In this document: in pieces, positions 9,885 to 21,402 of the stretch | Layout: the number at the start of each line of letters is the position of its first letter | Numbering within the stretch: the first letter of the stretch is position 1 | Source: Amorphophallus konjac | Taxonomy: Eukaryota > Streptophyta > Magnoliopsida > Alismatales > Araceae | DNA: 64,000 nucleotides | Direction of reading: 5' to 3' | NCBI GenBank assembly: GCA_022559845.1 | Contig: CM040123.1 | Coordinates: 300,750,642 to 300,814,641 of the forward strand | Program-made: the position numbers and the translations under genes | The notes under the pieces: model-generated | Told to the model about the DNA's origin: nothing | Databases searched by the model: none | What the model saw: only the letters and a program-made list of their open reading frames with translations

Positions 9885-10588
9885 TGTTGGCACTCAAAAT
9901 ATGATCCTTCGGCAACCAAGCCGCAAAGACGAATGATACGGCCCACTGAAGCGCAGAAGCTGATGAAGACTGGCTTACTGAAGGCTCTTCAAGCTACCAG
10001 AGCCCCGAGCCACCTTGAAGGGAACACCGGGGACTTCACCTTAGGAGAGTCGGAATGAACCTACAACCAACCGGCAGCGCGATCAAGCCTGCCCAATGAT
10101 CTGGCATCGACCTCGTCATGCCGCTACCCCACATCCGTCGCCCGACCAAGGACGACGGTCTACCCAATGGCTCTCCTAAGGAGGGAAAACGTCCCCGGCC
10201 GTCCACAACAAGGGGCCGAGGGCTCTGTCAACAGAGGGTCCCGATCACCCGACATGGGTTCGGCTCCTCGTCATAATGGGCCCTTTAGTGGCCAATTGAT
10301 CACCGTTCAAGGCAGAATTACCCAGGATGCAACACCATCCTGCAAAGAAGCTTTGAGCACGAATCCGTCTCAACCAGGAGCACAAATCACAGTGCCGAAG
10401 GCTGTACCACCAGGACATCCGTGTGCTCGGACCAGACACACGCGGAAGTCTGATCAAGGCCGTTCGTCGTGTCGAGAGCTTCCTCGACTCCACGTCAAGG
10501 TTTTTCAAGGACCAGGGCGAGAGGAATAGTCAACGGGAGATTCCGGAATCATCTCCGGACCCACCGGACTGGCACGCCGAGTAAACAA

Positions 10589-10733
10589 GTTAAAACGGCG
10601 CCGTCAAACCGGCGCGCCAATTACAATAGGGGATGCGTTCCCCGGTGCCGTCAAACCGGCGCGCAAAAACCAATCGGGACGTGTTCCCGGTGCCACCAAA
10701 TCCGGCGCGCCCCCTTCCCGGGGCGCCGAATTA
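10589..10733 (+). repeat. TTAAAACGGCGC promoter cluster in LTR C
   Basis: Three units of about 50 bases (TTAAAACGGCGCCGTCAAAC, then GGCGCGC...CCCCGGTGCCG) directly precede the TATA box. They are equivalent to 3385-3541 in A and 21197-21380 in D. Confidence 0.68.
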
Positions 10734-10739
10734 ACAAAA

Positions 10740-10757
10740 AGGCTATATATATAGCCT
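10740..10757 (+). promoter_or_regulatory. Palindromic TATA box of LTR C
   Basis: AGGCTATATATATAGCCT is a perfect 18-base palindrome around the TATA core. It starts the GA-rich leader, so it is the probable U3 promoter for the sense genomic RNA. Confidence 0.65.
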
Positions 10758-12494
10758 GCCTTCGCCAAAAAAAGGGGGGGATTCGAAGAGAGCGAGAAGA
10801 AAAAAAAAGGAAGCGGAATCAAAGGAGAAAAGAAAAGAGAATTAGAAAGAAAGAGGAGAGGTCCAGGGAGAAGGGGTCGAGGGTTCTTCGATCTGAGGAA
10901 ACCTCCGTTCGAGCTTCTCAGCGGCCGCCACCACGCTCCACCCGAGCCTCCCGGAATCGGAGAAGGAGACAGTCCGTTTCTTATCGATTTAGGTGGGTCT
11001 CCGTGTTTCATCCGGTGAATCCCTCTGTTCTTCTTTTGGTTTTCTTCCTCTGGCACAATGTTAGTGAAGGAGGGGAGGGGCGATGATATGAGCCTGACCT
11101 CCCCTTCTCTCACCATTTCCTCTCCCCATATTATCTGTAATCGTTTCTTCATTAATGTAAACGACGGCCGATCGACAACGACGGCGCCGGAATCTGTATA
11201 TTATGCATATGTCTATCCGTATCGATTCATAGGATGAATGAAATGCCGTTTGTGGCTAATGTCTTCTATCTCATGAATGCCTTCTCCAATTCCCCTTTGA
11301 ATATACGTTCAATGATTTCCCAGTGTATCTACTCCCGTGCAATAGGTTTTCTCCGGCGCTAGATAGGCTCTCGGGCCATATGAATCCTTCTCCCCCCCTC
11401 CCCGGGGTTTTTCTTTCTTCTGATTCTAATGCGACTGCAGGGCTCTGCATCGCATATGCCACGGGTTCTGTGATTGGAGACGCACTTATGTGCGTATCTC
11501 CATCTATCTCTATCGAGGGAACCTATCCCTCGCCTCCTCCTGTGCCTCTCTTCATAGGTCGGGGGGGGGGGGGGGGAAGGGAGGATTGCCTCTATCGTCC
11601 CTCTCTATTCTTGTCGGCTCGTGCCCGAATGTGACATATGTACATCCCGTCCCCAGCACCTCTATGCCAATCGCACAGCATCGATCTATTTAGCCTATGG
11701 ACTTTGTCGTTCTCGCATTATTCTTTCGTTTCGTGCACATCTCAACGGGAGTGTGCTCTGTAGCATCATTCCAGCATCCAGAGAGGGGACATTCCCCTGA
11801 TCTTCCACGTTAGTCATTCGGCCGGCGGAAGGTTCGTCCATCAATGATGAATATCCCAGCAGGCTATTGAATGCATAGCAACGGGGCCATGTCCCGACAG
11901 ATCCAAATCCACGGTCCTTAATGGACCTCGTGGTGGCCGTGGGTCGCGTGCCCCTCGTAGGCTTGCCCTCGGGGTTTCCCTCCCATATTGGTCGTCCCGA
12001 TTCGAGTGTTGTGGTGACTCGGGTTACATGCCCCTCGTAGGCTAGCCCTCGGGGTCTTCGCTCCCGTATTGAGTTGCTTCATTCGCTCGCTGTTACCCAC
12101 GGATTTGGTGCCCCTAGCAGGTTTGACCTCGTGGTTTTTCCTCTCCGTTCGGGTTTTTGCCGGCCGCCGTTGTGCCACCCGGCTCTTAGGGGTTGCTCCA
12201 CTACGTGAGTACTCCCCGCTTCTCCCCGATAAATCCTCCGGGATGGGGAGATGCTGCCAAAATTTCAGCTCGAACGAGTATAACTCAGAATGATCGCCGC
12301 ACTCGAGTACGAACCTCGCGCGGGCCCGTAACTCGGCTCCCGAATGCCCCGGGGTCGACCCTGTGAAATAATAGCTTAAATAAATTCTCAAAGTTTTCCA
12401 AAGTATTTCAATAAACCCAAGAAAAATGAACAAATTCTCGGTTTTAAGTTAAACTAGCGCCATTCGTTTACGGTGCGGCCTAAGCAATGCGCTC

Positions 12495-12665
12495 TAAAAC
12501 GGCGCGCCCTCCCCGATCCACTTCTCCCCGGCGCGCTCTCCCCGACGCGCCTCTCCCCGGCGCGCCCCAATTAGGGCCGCGCCGTTTTAAACCCCTTTTA
12601 TTTACCTACGGTTTCGACGCCGTTTTAAGCCCTATACCTACGCTTTCAGGCGCCGTTTCTAATCG
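12495..12665 (+). repeat. Second GGCGCGCC array inside LTR C
   Basis: TAAAACGGCGCGCC opens a short run of CCCCGGCGCGCC-type units, followed by GCCGTTTTAA copies. It is shorter than in A or D. Function unknown. Confidence 0.6.
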
Positions 12666-13484
12666 CTGTACTCTTTAATCCCTGGCTCGCCCCGAGCGAC
12701 CCCCGCCTTCCCGAGGGCGAAGTTAATCAACCCTAATTAGGAATAAATTGAATAAAGAGAGGGCCTTTCGAGTCGAAACCTTCTCGCTATCATGTTTTCA
12801 CCATTATGTCTATCTTCACTCTACCCTTATCATCGTGCTTGTGCCATCCTTTCCCTCGTTGGCGGGGCTTAATAAATATGTGACTAAATCATATTCATCT
12901 TCATAATTCTGTCATCTTACTTATCATCATCATCATGCATGCATGTTCGCATGGACCCTCGGGTATATCAAATAGCGTTGACGGAAGGTCGGGTTACGCT
13001 CGATCGGAAGTCTTCGCTATGCGCGAGGGTGGTCTTAGGGCCTACGTCCTCCGCCACGTACCAAGGGCCCATAATTCGATAAACTATGCATCCTTGGCGT
13101 GATAGATAAATGCATCCTGCATGCCTTCGTCATGGTCATCATGTAGCTCTTTTCATTCTGACTTTGACAGCCCGCTATCTTGACAATTAATCAAAGGTGT
13201 TCCCTCCTCGTGGGGGATGTAATTAACGCCATAGCCTTTATGGTATGGCGGACTGCTGGTCCCGACCGAACCTCACATTCGCCCGACACGGGTCAGAATG
13301 AGCGCACCATGAATCGTCACTCATGTGACTGGCACGCCCACGTCGTCAATCAGCCAGTTAATTATCGGTTAGTTAATTGGTTGATCGACACGTGAAATAA
13401 GACATGTATATATGTACATATACACATATATACACGAAATAAAAATGACAGGATGGTCGGATGAAAAACCTGTCATAAACAGTC

Positions 13485-13502
13485 TGGCACGCCCGGTGGG
13501 AC
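13485..13502 (+). other. Primer binding site of element C
   Basis: TGGCACGCCCGGTGGGAC begins three bases after the LTR end and is identical at 24128-24145 in D. TGG is the complement of the tRNA CCA end. I cannot assign the tRNA from sequence alone. Confidence 0.75.
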
Positions 13503-13598
13503 CAGTGTCACCTTTCATCTCTTTGCCGAGATATTCGGGCTTCGAAGCCCTCTCAAAGGCTACTGATTATTTCCCTGTTTGTCTTTGCAGGCAGATCA
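13503..13598 (+). promoter_or_regulatory. Short leader with splice acceptor before gag (C)
   Basis: Between PBS and gag ATG lies TTTCCCTGTTTGTCTTTGCAG (ending 13590), a good plant 3' splice site, eight bases before ATG 13599. D has TTTGATATTTCAG at the same place. This suggests a spliced leader whose donor lies upstream, perhaps at an AGGTGGGT in the LTR leader. Donor use is inferred. Confidence 0.45.
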
Positions 13599-16500
13599 AT
13601 GACGATCAACGGGATAACTGGCGTCGACTTCGATCATTCGATCGTTGCTAAATACGCGCAAGGGTACCTGGCTGTACCCATGGAATTCGGTAGCTTATCT
13701 GTCGCTGTGGGCTTCCCCAACTTTTTGGGGTTAGCCTTCGTCGACATCCTGGAAGTCGAAGCCCCAGTGCCTGCCAAGGAAGTCGCAGAGAAAATGGAGC
13801 TTCTGAAGGTTCCCTGCTGCGAAGACTTGCTCGAAAGTCCGCCCCGGCCGCTAGCTGTTTGGTGCACCACGTCATACGTGGGACCCACCCCAATGTCATC
13901 AACAAACACCCTGGAGGACGCCAGCGTCGCCAGGTCCGCAAGAATGCTGCTGTAATCACCGGTACCCTATCTCAGTCCGGGAAATCCATGCTAGTTGGAG
14001 GCATGCGCGTCTTCCTCGACGGACGCACGGCCCGGGTGACCCCAGACCGAGTCATCCCCAACATTCCTGTCCACAATACCTATCAAGCTCTCGCTGGAAG
14101 GAGGGCAGAAAGAGAAGAAACCGGCCCCTATGGCCAAGGAAGCTCGGCACTCAAGCCGAAGAAGTTCAAACAGGTGTGTCCCAAGCGGACCCGACCTGCC
14201 CACCATCTAACACCCATCCGCTGCCGTCCTATGAACGACGAGGCGGAGGTGAGAAGAGAAAGGGGCTTGCCCCCGAATAATGAAGAAGATGTGGTTGCGG
14301 ATCCTCCGTGCCGCAGAAGTTTCCGGGCTGCTGCCCGCCAAGCAAACGTCCCAGTCACGGGACGAAGATTCCAACATCCGGCCGACAGAACTCGGCTGGC
14401 CTATATCCCTCCTGCTGGAGGTCGACAACTATCCCTCGTACTCTATCAAGAGCGGGGTCAAGAGGAGGTAACCTGTCTGATCAGGAACTACTTTCGAGGG
14501 CTGGGCAACACCTCGCTGGGTCAGCAACGACTAATGCAGACAGTCGCCACTGAGGAAGATTACCGCCCATCAACGGCGGATGAAGAGGATATGGAAGATA
14601 GAATGATGGTGTCGTCAGTCGACGATAATGGATACAACGACGGTTTCGAGATCGAAGCCGATGAAGCCTTCCCCGAGCGGGAAGAAAAAAGAAGAGTTTC
14701 TATGTTCGAGAGGCTGACCTTTCCGCAACAAGCCAGACGGAGGGTCCATCGACAGAGAAGAAGGATGCAGGTCTTTACTTGCAACATGGCTGGTATATCC
14801 AGCCGATATGGGGAGCTTCCTGAAGACCCCCAAGAACTGGCTCAATTGGCCGTACGGCCCGGGCCAACTACCCGCAGAACAGAAGCAGCAAGAGAGCTTC
14901 TGATGATCATGAGAGGGAAACAACCCCAGGTCTATCCCCGCTGGGATGATAAGGCCCCCGTCTTGACCGGTAATGTGGTGACGACGGAAGAAGAAGACGA
15001 CGTTCTCTTCGACATCCTGCCTGAGGGTACGTCCGGGGAAACGATAGAGGGTATCCCCACCACTATAGATCCATCAGTTCTGATGCTGCTGCAAAAATAT
15101 CAACGGGAGATAGACTCTCTGAAGAAATAGCTGATGGAAAAGACTGAGCATTCATCGACTTCTAAACCACCCGAATTCCAGGGTGAATCATCACGGGGAG
15201 CGGTTCGTCGTGACGACCCTCCACAGCTCTATACGCTGTCCCAGCCTTCAGAGCCAAGCATGGCGACAGCACAACAGCGGCCGCCACAGCCTCAGCCGCT
15301 GCTACCTTCGGTGCTCCCCCAGGTGCATCCGACACCCCCGCTGCTGTGTCCTCCACAGGCGACCACCCTGGTCACCCCGTACCTGCAGCCAGCGCACTTC
15401 TATCTGGAGCCAGTCGACCCCAAGGTCGTGAACCGGATGATGGTGGAAAGGATGATCGAGCTGAAGCTCGCAGAGAAAAGTGAAGGCGACTACGTCGCAT
15501 TCGATGCCTATCGGGTGCCCTACCCGCAACACCATGCGGCTAAACGACTTCCCCCAGGGGTCAACAAGCCGCCCAAATTCGACAAATTCAACGGGAAGGG
15601 GTCCCCTAAAGAGCATATTGCATATTATATGACCGTTATTAGTGATCTGGCCACCGACGAGTCATATCTGCTAAAGTTCTTCGGGTCCTCGCTGACGGGG
15701 CTCGCATTTGAATGGTACTCTAGCCTCTCGGCCGGGTCAATCAGTGATTGGTCGGATATGCAGAGAAAATTCAGAGAAAGATTCTATGTCACAGAGAGGG
15801 AGGTTACAGTGGCCGAACTCTACTCAACAAAACAAAGGGCAGATGAGACAGCCCTTGATTACATCAAGAGGTGGAGGAACCTCGGAATGAGGTGCAAGCG
15901 GCCCCCGCATCAGGAGGACGCAGTGCAAATATGCAAACAAAATCTCAAGAGGGAGGTCCTGGAAAAGATGATTGGTATGGAAATACGGTCGTTCGACCGG
16001 CTGAATAATTTGGTGGATGAGGTGGAGGCTTTTCTAGCCAAGCCTGTCCCGGCGTCAACTGCCAGCACAGCCCAGAAAGGCAAGGCTGCGGAACGGCGCC
16101 CCACACCTAAAGAAGCGAATGCGCTTGTTATCAAGGCGTTCGAACAACAGAAGGAGAAAGGTAAGAAAGCGGCTCCCCCGCAACCTGCAAAAGCTCTAGA
16201 TGATAAAGAAGGTCCTTCGCTGAGGGACAAAATGAAGAAAGCTTATTCCGTTCCAAAATACAAGACCCGAGTCCTGTTCGACTGGGTAACAGAATACAAC
16301 ATGGTCACTCTGCCCGAGACAAGGAGGCCGGAGGACCTGAAAAGAAAAGACAGTCCAAGATTCTACCCCTACCACCAGATGTTGGGACTTCCAATCGAAG
16401 ACTGTTATGTTTTCAAAGACGTCATCGAAGGGATGGTGAAGAAGAATGAGATAGAGCTGGGAGAATACAAAGTGGACCCTCCTCAGCCACATGAAGCCCC

Positions 16501-17610
16501 TTTCAGGAAGGCAGCAGTCAACATGATCTCCCTCTACCAGGCATTACCTGAGGAGATCTCTGAAGCAAGCACACGGAGCACCTACGAAATCCATTTCCTG
16601 GAGCCCGTGAAAGAACAACAGGGGTGGCAGCAGATCCCTGTAAAGCACAAGAAGAATAGGGCACCCCGCCCGAAAGAGGGGGCACATGTCCGTGGCATTA
16701 CACCCCGGCCTGCTCCGCCAGTGGTAGCACCCGTATGGGTCACTCCACCTACAGCTGTCAGAATACATACACCTAACAGGAGGAGACAAACTCCGCTGCC
16801 AGTAAAGGAAACCAATCCTGGGGTCCTGCTACTACAGCACCTGATTGAAGGGCTAGATGAATATGTGCAGCCCGAATTGAAACCTCTGCTAGTACGGGAC
16901 CACGTCCCATGGAAAGAGCTTGAACAACTTTCACTCAAACAGGTGGAGGAAGCTGAAGCAGCATCCCCTGAAGAGGGCAGCCTGTTCTGGGGGCAGGCCC
17001 CCGCAGAAACCAAAAAGAAGAAAAAGCAAAAGAAGAAGAAAAGAAAGGCCGCAGGGGCCAATAAAACACAGGTTGTCTCCTGCAATACCCTGTCAGCACT
17101 CTTCAACCTACCCGGAGAAGAGGAAGAAGAAGAAATTTGCTTCGCACCCCATGCTGGGGGAGGCAAGGCCGAGGCCGCAACTGCTGCACATGCCACTCGG
17201 TCGGGCCGGAAATGGGGGTGCCAGCCACCGCCCAATCACAACATCATGTTCAGAGGGGAGCAACCCTACAAGACACCTCCACCGGAGGTTAAGGGAGTTC
17301 AAATCCCTGCTCTGTCGGGCCTATACAACAAAAGTGGGGGCAAGGCAGTCCTTTCATTCCTTGAATTTATGAAGATGTCAAAAGGGAAGCAGCCCTGCCA
17401 AGATGCTAACCCTACATCCGGGGCCATTCACCCGCAGCCAGCGCAATCCACTGAGGATGCGAATGCAGATGGAGCTTGCCCTACGGCAACTAATAAAGAA
17501 GGCCCGACAGCCGGTGCCAGTCAAGAGGGTGCCGGGTCCGAGGAAGATGAAGCAGGTCCGTTTGGACCCACAAATCAAAACCTCCCCAAGCCCAGATGGG
17601 CTGAAGAGAT
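13599..17610 (+). pseudogene. gag: C gag region
   Basis: Gag forms the virus-like particle. ATG 13599 (MTINGITGV) is conserved in D (24242). A 1-base loss near 13843 shifts the frame; a single frame then runs from 13859 with one stop, TAG 15128-15130, where D has CAG. The Retrotrans_gag core lies at about 15572-16040 (KFDKFNGKGSPKEH to DEVEAFLA). A zinc-knuckle-like C-x2-H-x4-H-x4-C at 16364-16405 has lost its first Cys (now Tyr) and one His (now Leu); D retains all four. A lysine-rich patch sits at 17010-17046, followed by an acidic run. The N-terminal 500 codons before the core are unusual for Gag and unassigned. Confidence 0.82.
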
Positions 17611-18562
17611 GAAGCTCTCCAATGTCCGGGCTGGGAGCCGAATAATGAAGTTACTCAAGAAGCTCCCCGCTCGATTTACGATCTGGGAAATTCTCTCTTT
17701 GAGTGAAGAAACTCGACAGGCGATCATCACTGCTCTACAGATGCCTGCTCATTTTGAAGCCTGCATAGCTGAGGCTATACCAGAAGCCAGTATGACCTTC
17801 TCTCCAGAAGACATGCTACTACCTACTGCCAGCCACAACAGGCCGCTATATATGAAAGGGCACCTGATCGGAAGAGAACTGAACCGGATTCTGGTCGATC
17901 CTGGTGCAGCAGTCAACATCCTGCCATATAGAATATACGAGAGGTACCACTTTAATGTGCATCTCGAGAAAGTCGGGGATATGCGTATCGCTGGCTTCAA
18001 CCAAAAATGTGAAGTATCTATGGGAGTGCCAGAGTTCACACGGATTCTGGCAAATTTCACTACAACGGTGCAGTTTCATGTCATTGACTCTCGCACTTCT
18101 TACAAAGCACTGCTCGGCCGCCCATGGCTGCATGAAAATATGGTGGTGCCCTCCACGCTCCACCAGTGCATCAAATACAGCCTCCAGGGGAAGGAGGAGA
18201 GGATATTTGCTGATATCCACCCATTCGAGGTGTTTGAATGTCATTTGGCGGACGCCAACCTATATACGGGATCTCCCCGGAAGGTTTCTGAAGCTGAAGC
18301 CCCCGTAGGGGCGTCAAAGAATAGATCGGGTGACGGTTGGTATCCACCGCCGCCGCGCGGATATGTCAAGCCGAAGGTGGTCTTCCACATCACAGCTTCT
18401 GGAAATGTCGGCAGGGTAACACCCCCAGCATTATACCCCAAAGCTAGGAAAGTGCTGGTCGATCGACAGCACGACCGCATCGGAGTCCCGGCCGGCCTCA
18501 CCAAGCCAGTCTCCGGCCTCAACGACCCCACTGTCGAACCTTTCAAAGCTTGGGAGGTGACA
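17611..18562 (+). pseudogene. C aspartic protease domain
   Basis: In the gag frame, which makes gag-pro-RT one polyprotein. LVDPGAAVNILP (Asp at 17897) is the active-site motif: the usual D-T/S-G reads D-P-G, a form seen in Tat elements. LLGRPWLHE follows at about 18112. The domain is preceded by WEILSLSEETRQ and followed by an unassigned spacer. The frame ends at TAG 18563-18565, where D has CAA. Confidence 0.83.
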
Positions 18563-18565
18563 TAG

Positions 18566-20487
18566 GAAGATGGGCCCAGCAGCTTGTTCTATACAGCTGA
18601 GGAGCATCCCACTCAGGAAGACACAGACTGTAGCCTCCCTGAGGATCTAGCCGACCCACAGGTTCCTGTTCAGGGTCTGGCATTTACCACTGATCGGACG
18701 GCCAGGATGTTTCAAAAGCAACAAATCCCTCCCGATCAACCTCAAAAACGCAAGGAAGCTTTCCAGAAGATGTGGTATCCTGTAAATCTGGACAAAGAAA
18801 TGAGACGTGTCTCTCAACATCCGGGTCTGGGCTTCACCCTGGAAGAATATTATTATAGTGGGCGGTACGAGGTGGATACTATCTCCGCCTTCTATCCTAC
18901 TGAAGATGGCCCTTTGAGGGCAACCTTTGATGAGTATCCGGTGGAAGCCGAATATTCTGAACTGGCTCGGTCCGGGAATCAAGAAGCAGAAACCTCGGCC
19001 CCTTGCCGATGCTGGGAGCAGGTTCATCCTGAAGAAGCAGCCCTTCAAGCCGAATTTGATACGGCTAGCAACAGTGAAGCCGAAGACAGTCAAGAAGCAG
19101 GAGTCTCTCCCTCCATAGAGGTCCTACTAATGACAACTTCAACACCCTTTCTGCCCATCAGGGAAGCCTTGGTCAACTCCAATCAAGGGGAGCCAGCTAC
19201 TAGGAAAGAAAAAGCCACTTCTGCGGAAGATACAACTGTCCCAGAAGGCGAAACATCCTCAACTTCTGCTGCAAAATCAGCATGTTGTCCGGGCCTGGCA
19301 GTGAACAGTTACCAGCCCGTCATGGCTACAATCTCATCTGCAAACACCAAGGCTGCTCCCTCATCCTTGGAAGCTGCGACGACAATGGATTTGCTAATAG
19401 AACAATCCACTCAGCCGCTGGCACAAGAGATCAAGAAACCTCAAGAAGCTCTGGCGGTGTCTGACGAGGAAGTCGAAGCCCTCGACCCTCAAGATGGTGT
19501 TCCAGAGTTCGTTGACCTCCAACCGGCACCTCCGGAGATAGAAGACGGAGGCCAAGCCACAGTCGATGAACTGATAGAAGTCAACCTGGGAAATGAGAAG
19601 GACCCTAGGCCTACCTTCCTCAGTACCCAACTATCCCCAGAAGAACGGGAGATGTACATTCAACTACGGCTAGAATACCGGGATTGCTTCTCCTGGACTT
19701 ACAAAGAGATGCCAGGTCTAAGCCCCGCTGTCTCACAACATGAGTTGGCAATAAACCCTGAAGCCGAGCCGGTGAAGCAACCACCGCGGCGCATGAGGCC
19801 AGAGCTCATCACCCAAATTTGTGCTGAAGTCGACAAGCTTATTGACGTGAGATTTGTTGAAGAAAACCAGTACACTACATGGCTGGCGAATATCATCCGC
19901 GTGAAGAAGAAGAATGGACAGATCCGGATATGTGTCGACTTCCGGGATCTAAATAAAGCCTGCCCCAAAGATGACTTCCCGGTGCCGATAACCGAGGTCA
20001 TGATTGATGCTACAACCGGCCACGAGGCCCTATCATTCATGGACGGGTCTTCCGGCTACAATCAGATTTGGATTGCGGAGCATGACCGTGTCCATACTGC
20101 TTTCCGAACTCCTAAAGGCATTTATCATTACAAGAGAATGCCGTTCGGATTAAAGAATGCTGGCGCAACCTATCAGCGCGTAATGACCAAAATCTTTGAT
20201 GAACTGCTCTATCACAAGGTCGAGTGCTACATAGATGACCTGGTGGTCAAAACCAGAAGAAAAGGAGATCATCTGCAAGACCTCCGGATTGTTTTTCAGA
20301 GGCTGAGGCAGCATGAGCTAAAAATGAACCCTATGAAATGCGCGTTCGGAGTGTCGAGCGGAAAATTCTTGGGCTTCATCATCCGATATCGGGGAATCGA
20401 GATAGACCCCGCAAAGATCAAGGTGATTCAGGGGTTAAGGGCCGTTTGGCTTATATCCGGCGTTTCTTTTCCAATTTGTCAGGGCGG
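18566..20487 (+). pseudogene. C linker and reverse transcriptase, interrupted by D
   Basis: Still in the protease frame after TAG 18563. About 330 codons of low-complexity linker precede RT. RT shows QPPRRMRPELI, KKKNGQIRICVDFRDLNKAC, SFMDGSSGYNQI, MPFGLKNAGATYQRVM, catalytic YIDD (20228-20239) and FLGFIIRYRGIEIDP. About 37 bases present in D after 31079 are missing near 20437, shifting the frame. Insertion of D at 20488 then splits the domain. YIDD with SFMDGSSGYNQ is typical of the Tat lineage. Confidence 0.87.
20483..20487 (+). other. Target site duplication of D, left copy (GGCGG)
   Basis: GGCGG immediately precedes the LTR start. The identical five bases follow the 3' LTR at 46400-46404. 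Joining across them restores the RT reading seen uninterrupted in D itself at 31157-31170. Confidence 0.92.
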
Positions 20488-21196
20488 TGTTGGCACTCAA
20501 AATATGATCCTTTGGCAACCAAGCTGCAAGGATGAATGATACGGCCCACTGAAGCACAGAAGCCGATAAAGATCAACTTATCAAGATGACCCCTCAAGCT
20601 GACAAAGCCCCGAGCCACCTTGAAGGGAACATCGGGGACTTTACCTCAGGAGAGCCGAAGTGAACCCGCAACCAACCGGCAGCGCGATCAAGCCTGCCCA
20701 ATGATTCGGCATCGACCTCGTCATGCCGCTACCCCACATCCGTCGCCCGACCAAGGACGACGGTCTACCCAATGACTCTCCTAAGGAGGAAGAATGTCCT
20801 CGGCCATCCGTAACAAGGGGCCGAAGGTCCTGTCAGCAGAAGACCCCGATTATCCGGCACAGATTCGGCTTCTTGCCATAGGGGGCCCATTAGTGGCCGA
20901 TTGATCACTAATTCCAGGTGGAATTGTCTGGGATGTAACATCATCCTGCAAGGAAGCTTCGAGCATGAGTCCGTCTCAGCCAGAAGCACAAATCACAGTG
21001 CCGAAGACTGTGTCAGTAGGACACCCGTGTGCTCGGACCGGACACACATGAAGTCTTGTTTAAGGCCATTCGTCCTATCAAGAGCTTCGTGAACACCCCA
21101 TCAAGGCCCTTCGATGGCCAGGGCGAGGGGAACAGTCGACGGGAGCTTCCGGAATCATCTCCGGGCCTACCGGACTGACACGCCAAGTGAACAGGT

Positions 21197-21380
21197 TAAA
21201 ACGGCGCCGTCAAACCGGCGCGCCAAGAACAAAAGGGGGTGTTCCCCGGCGCCGTCAATCTGGCGCGCAAAAGCCAGATGGGGCCCTTCCCCGGCGCCGT
21301 CAACCCGGCGCGCAAAAGCCAAATGGGGCCTCTCCCCGGCGCCGTCAACCCGACGCGCCTCTTCCTGGGGCGCCGTTTTA
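21197..21380 (+). repeat. TTAAAACGGCGC promoter cluster in 5' LTR D
   Basis: Four units of about 50 bases (GGCGCGC, AAAAGCCAGATGGGG, CCCCGGCGCCGTCAA) end with GGCGCCGTTTTAA just before the TATA box. The counterpart in the 3' LTR is 43501-43685. Confidence 0.68.
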
Positions 21381-21386
21381 ACCCCG

Positions 21387-21402
21387 AGGCTATATAGAGC
21401 CT
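21387..21402 (+). promoter_or_regulatory. TATA box of 5' LTR D, in a near-palindrome
   Basis: AGGCTATATAGAGCCT has five-base inverted arms (AGGCT/AGCCT) around TATATAG. It is the equivalent of 3544-3563 and 10740-10757 and is followed by the GA-rich leader. Confidence 0.62.

Larger units (their letters stand above)
9885..13481 (+). repeat. 5' LTR of element C
   Basis: 3597 bases, TGTTGGCACTC to CATAAACA. It has the same internal order as LTR A: GC cluster 10589-10733, TATA 10740-10757, GA-rich leader 10775-10870, sub-repeats about 11940-12125, second GC cluster 12495-12665, PBS-like TGGCACGCCCA at 13330-13340. It contains a run of about 16 G at 11561-11576. The terminal 90 bases include a TATG/TACA microsatellite (13405-13435) absent from the other copies. 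Confidence 0.93.
9885..20487 (+). mobile_element. Tat element C, segment 1 (5' LTR to RT)
   Basis: 5' LTR, PBS, leader, gag, protease and most of RT. The preceding five bases TACGC (9880-9884) should be the target duplication, with its partner beyond the window. At 20487 the RT is interrupted by D: the sequence ...TCAGGGCGG resumes at 46400 as GGCGGTGCCAGCC, matching D's own uninterrupted copy at 31157-31170. Confidence 0.93.

Noticed and set aside
11561..11576. G16 homopolymer as a regulatory G-quadruplex
   Set aside because: It is absent from the other three LTRs and its length is likely uncertain in assembly.
13859..14206. Minus-strand ORFs opposite the start of gag in C and D
   Set aside because: They are not in a conserved frame with any known domain and mirror the true gag frame.
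16582..17235. 217-codon minus-strand ORF opposite gag of C
   Set aside because: Its Cys/Ser-rich, low-complexity content follows from reading the coding strand of gag backwards; the equivalent in D is shorter and shifted.
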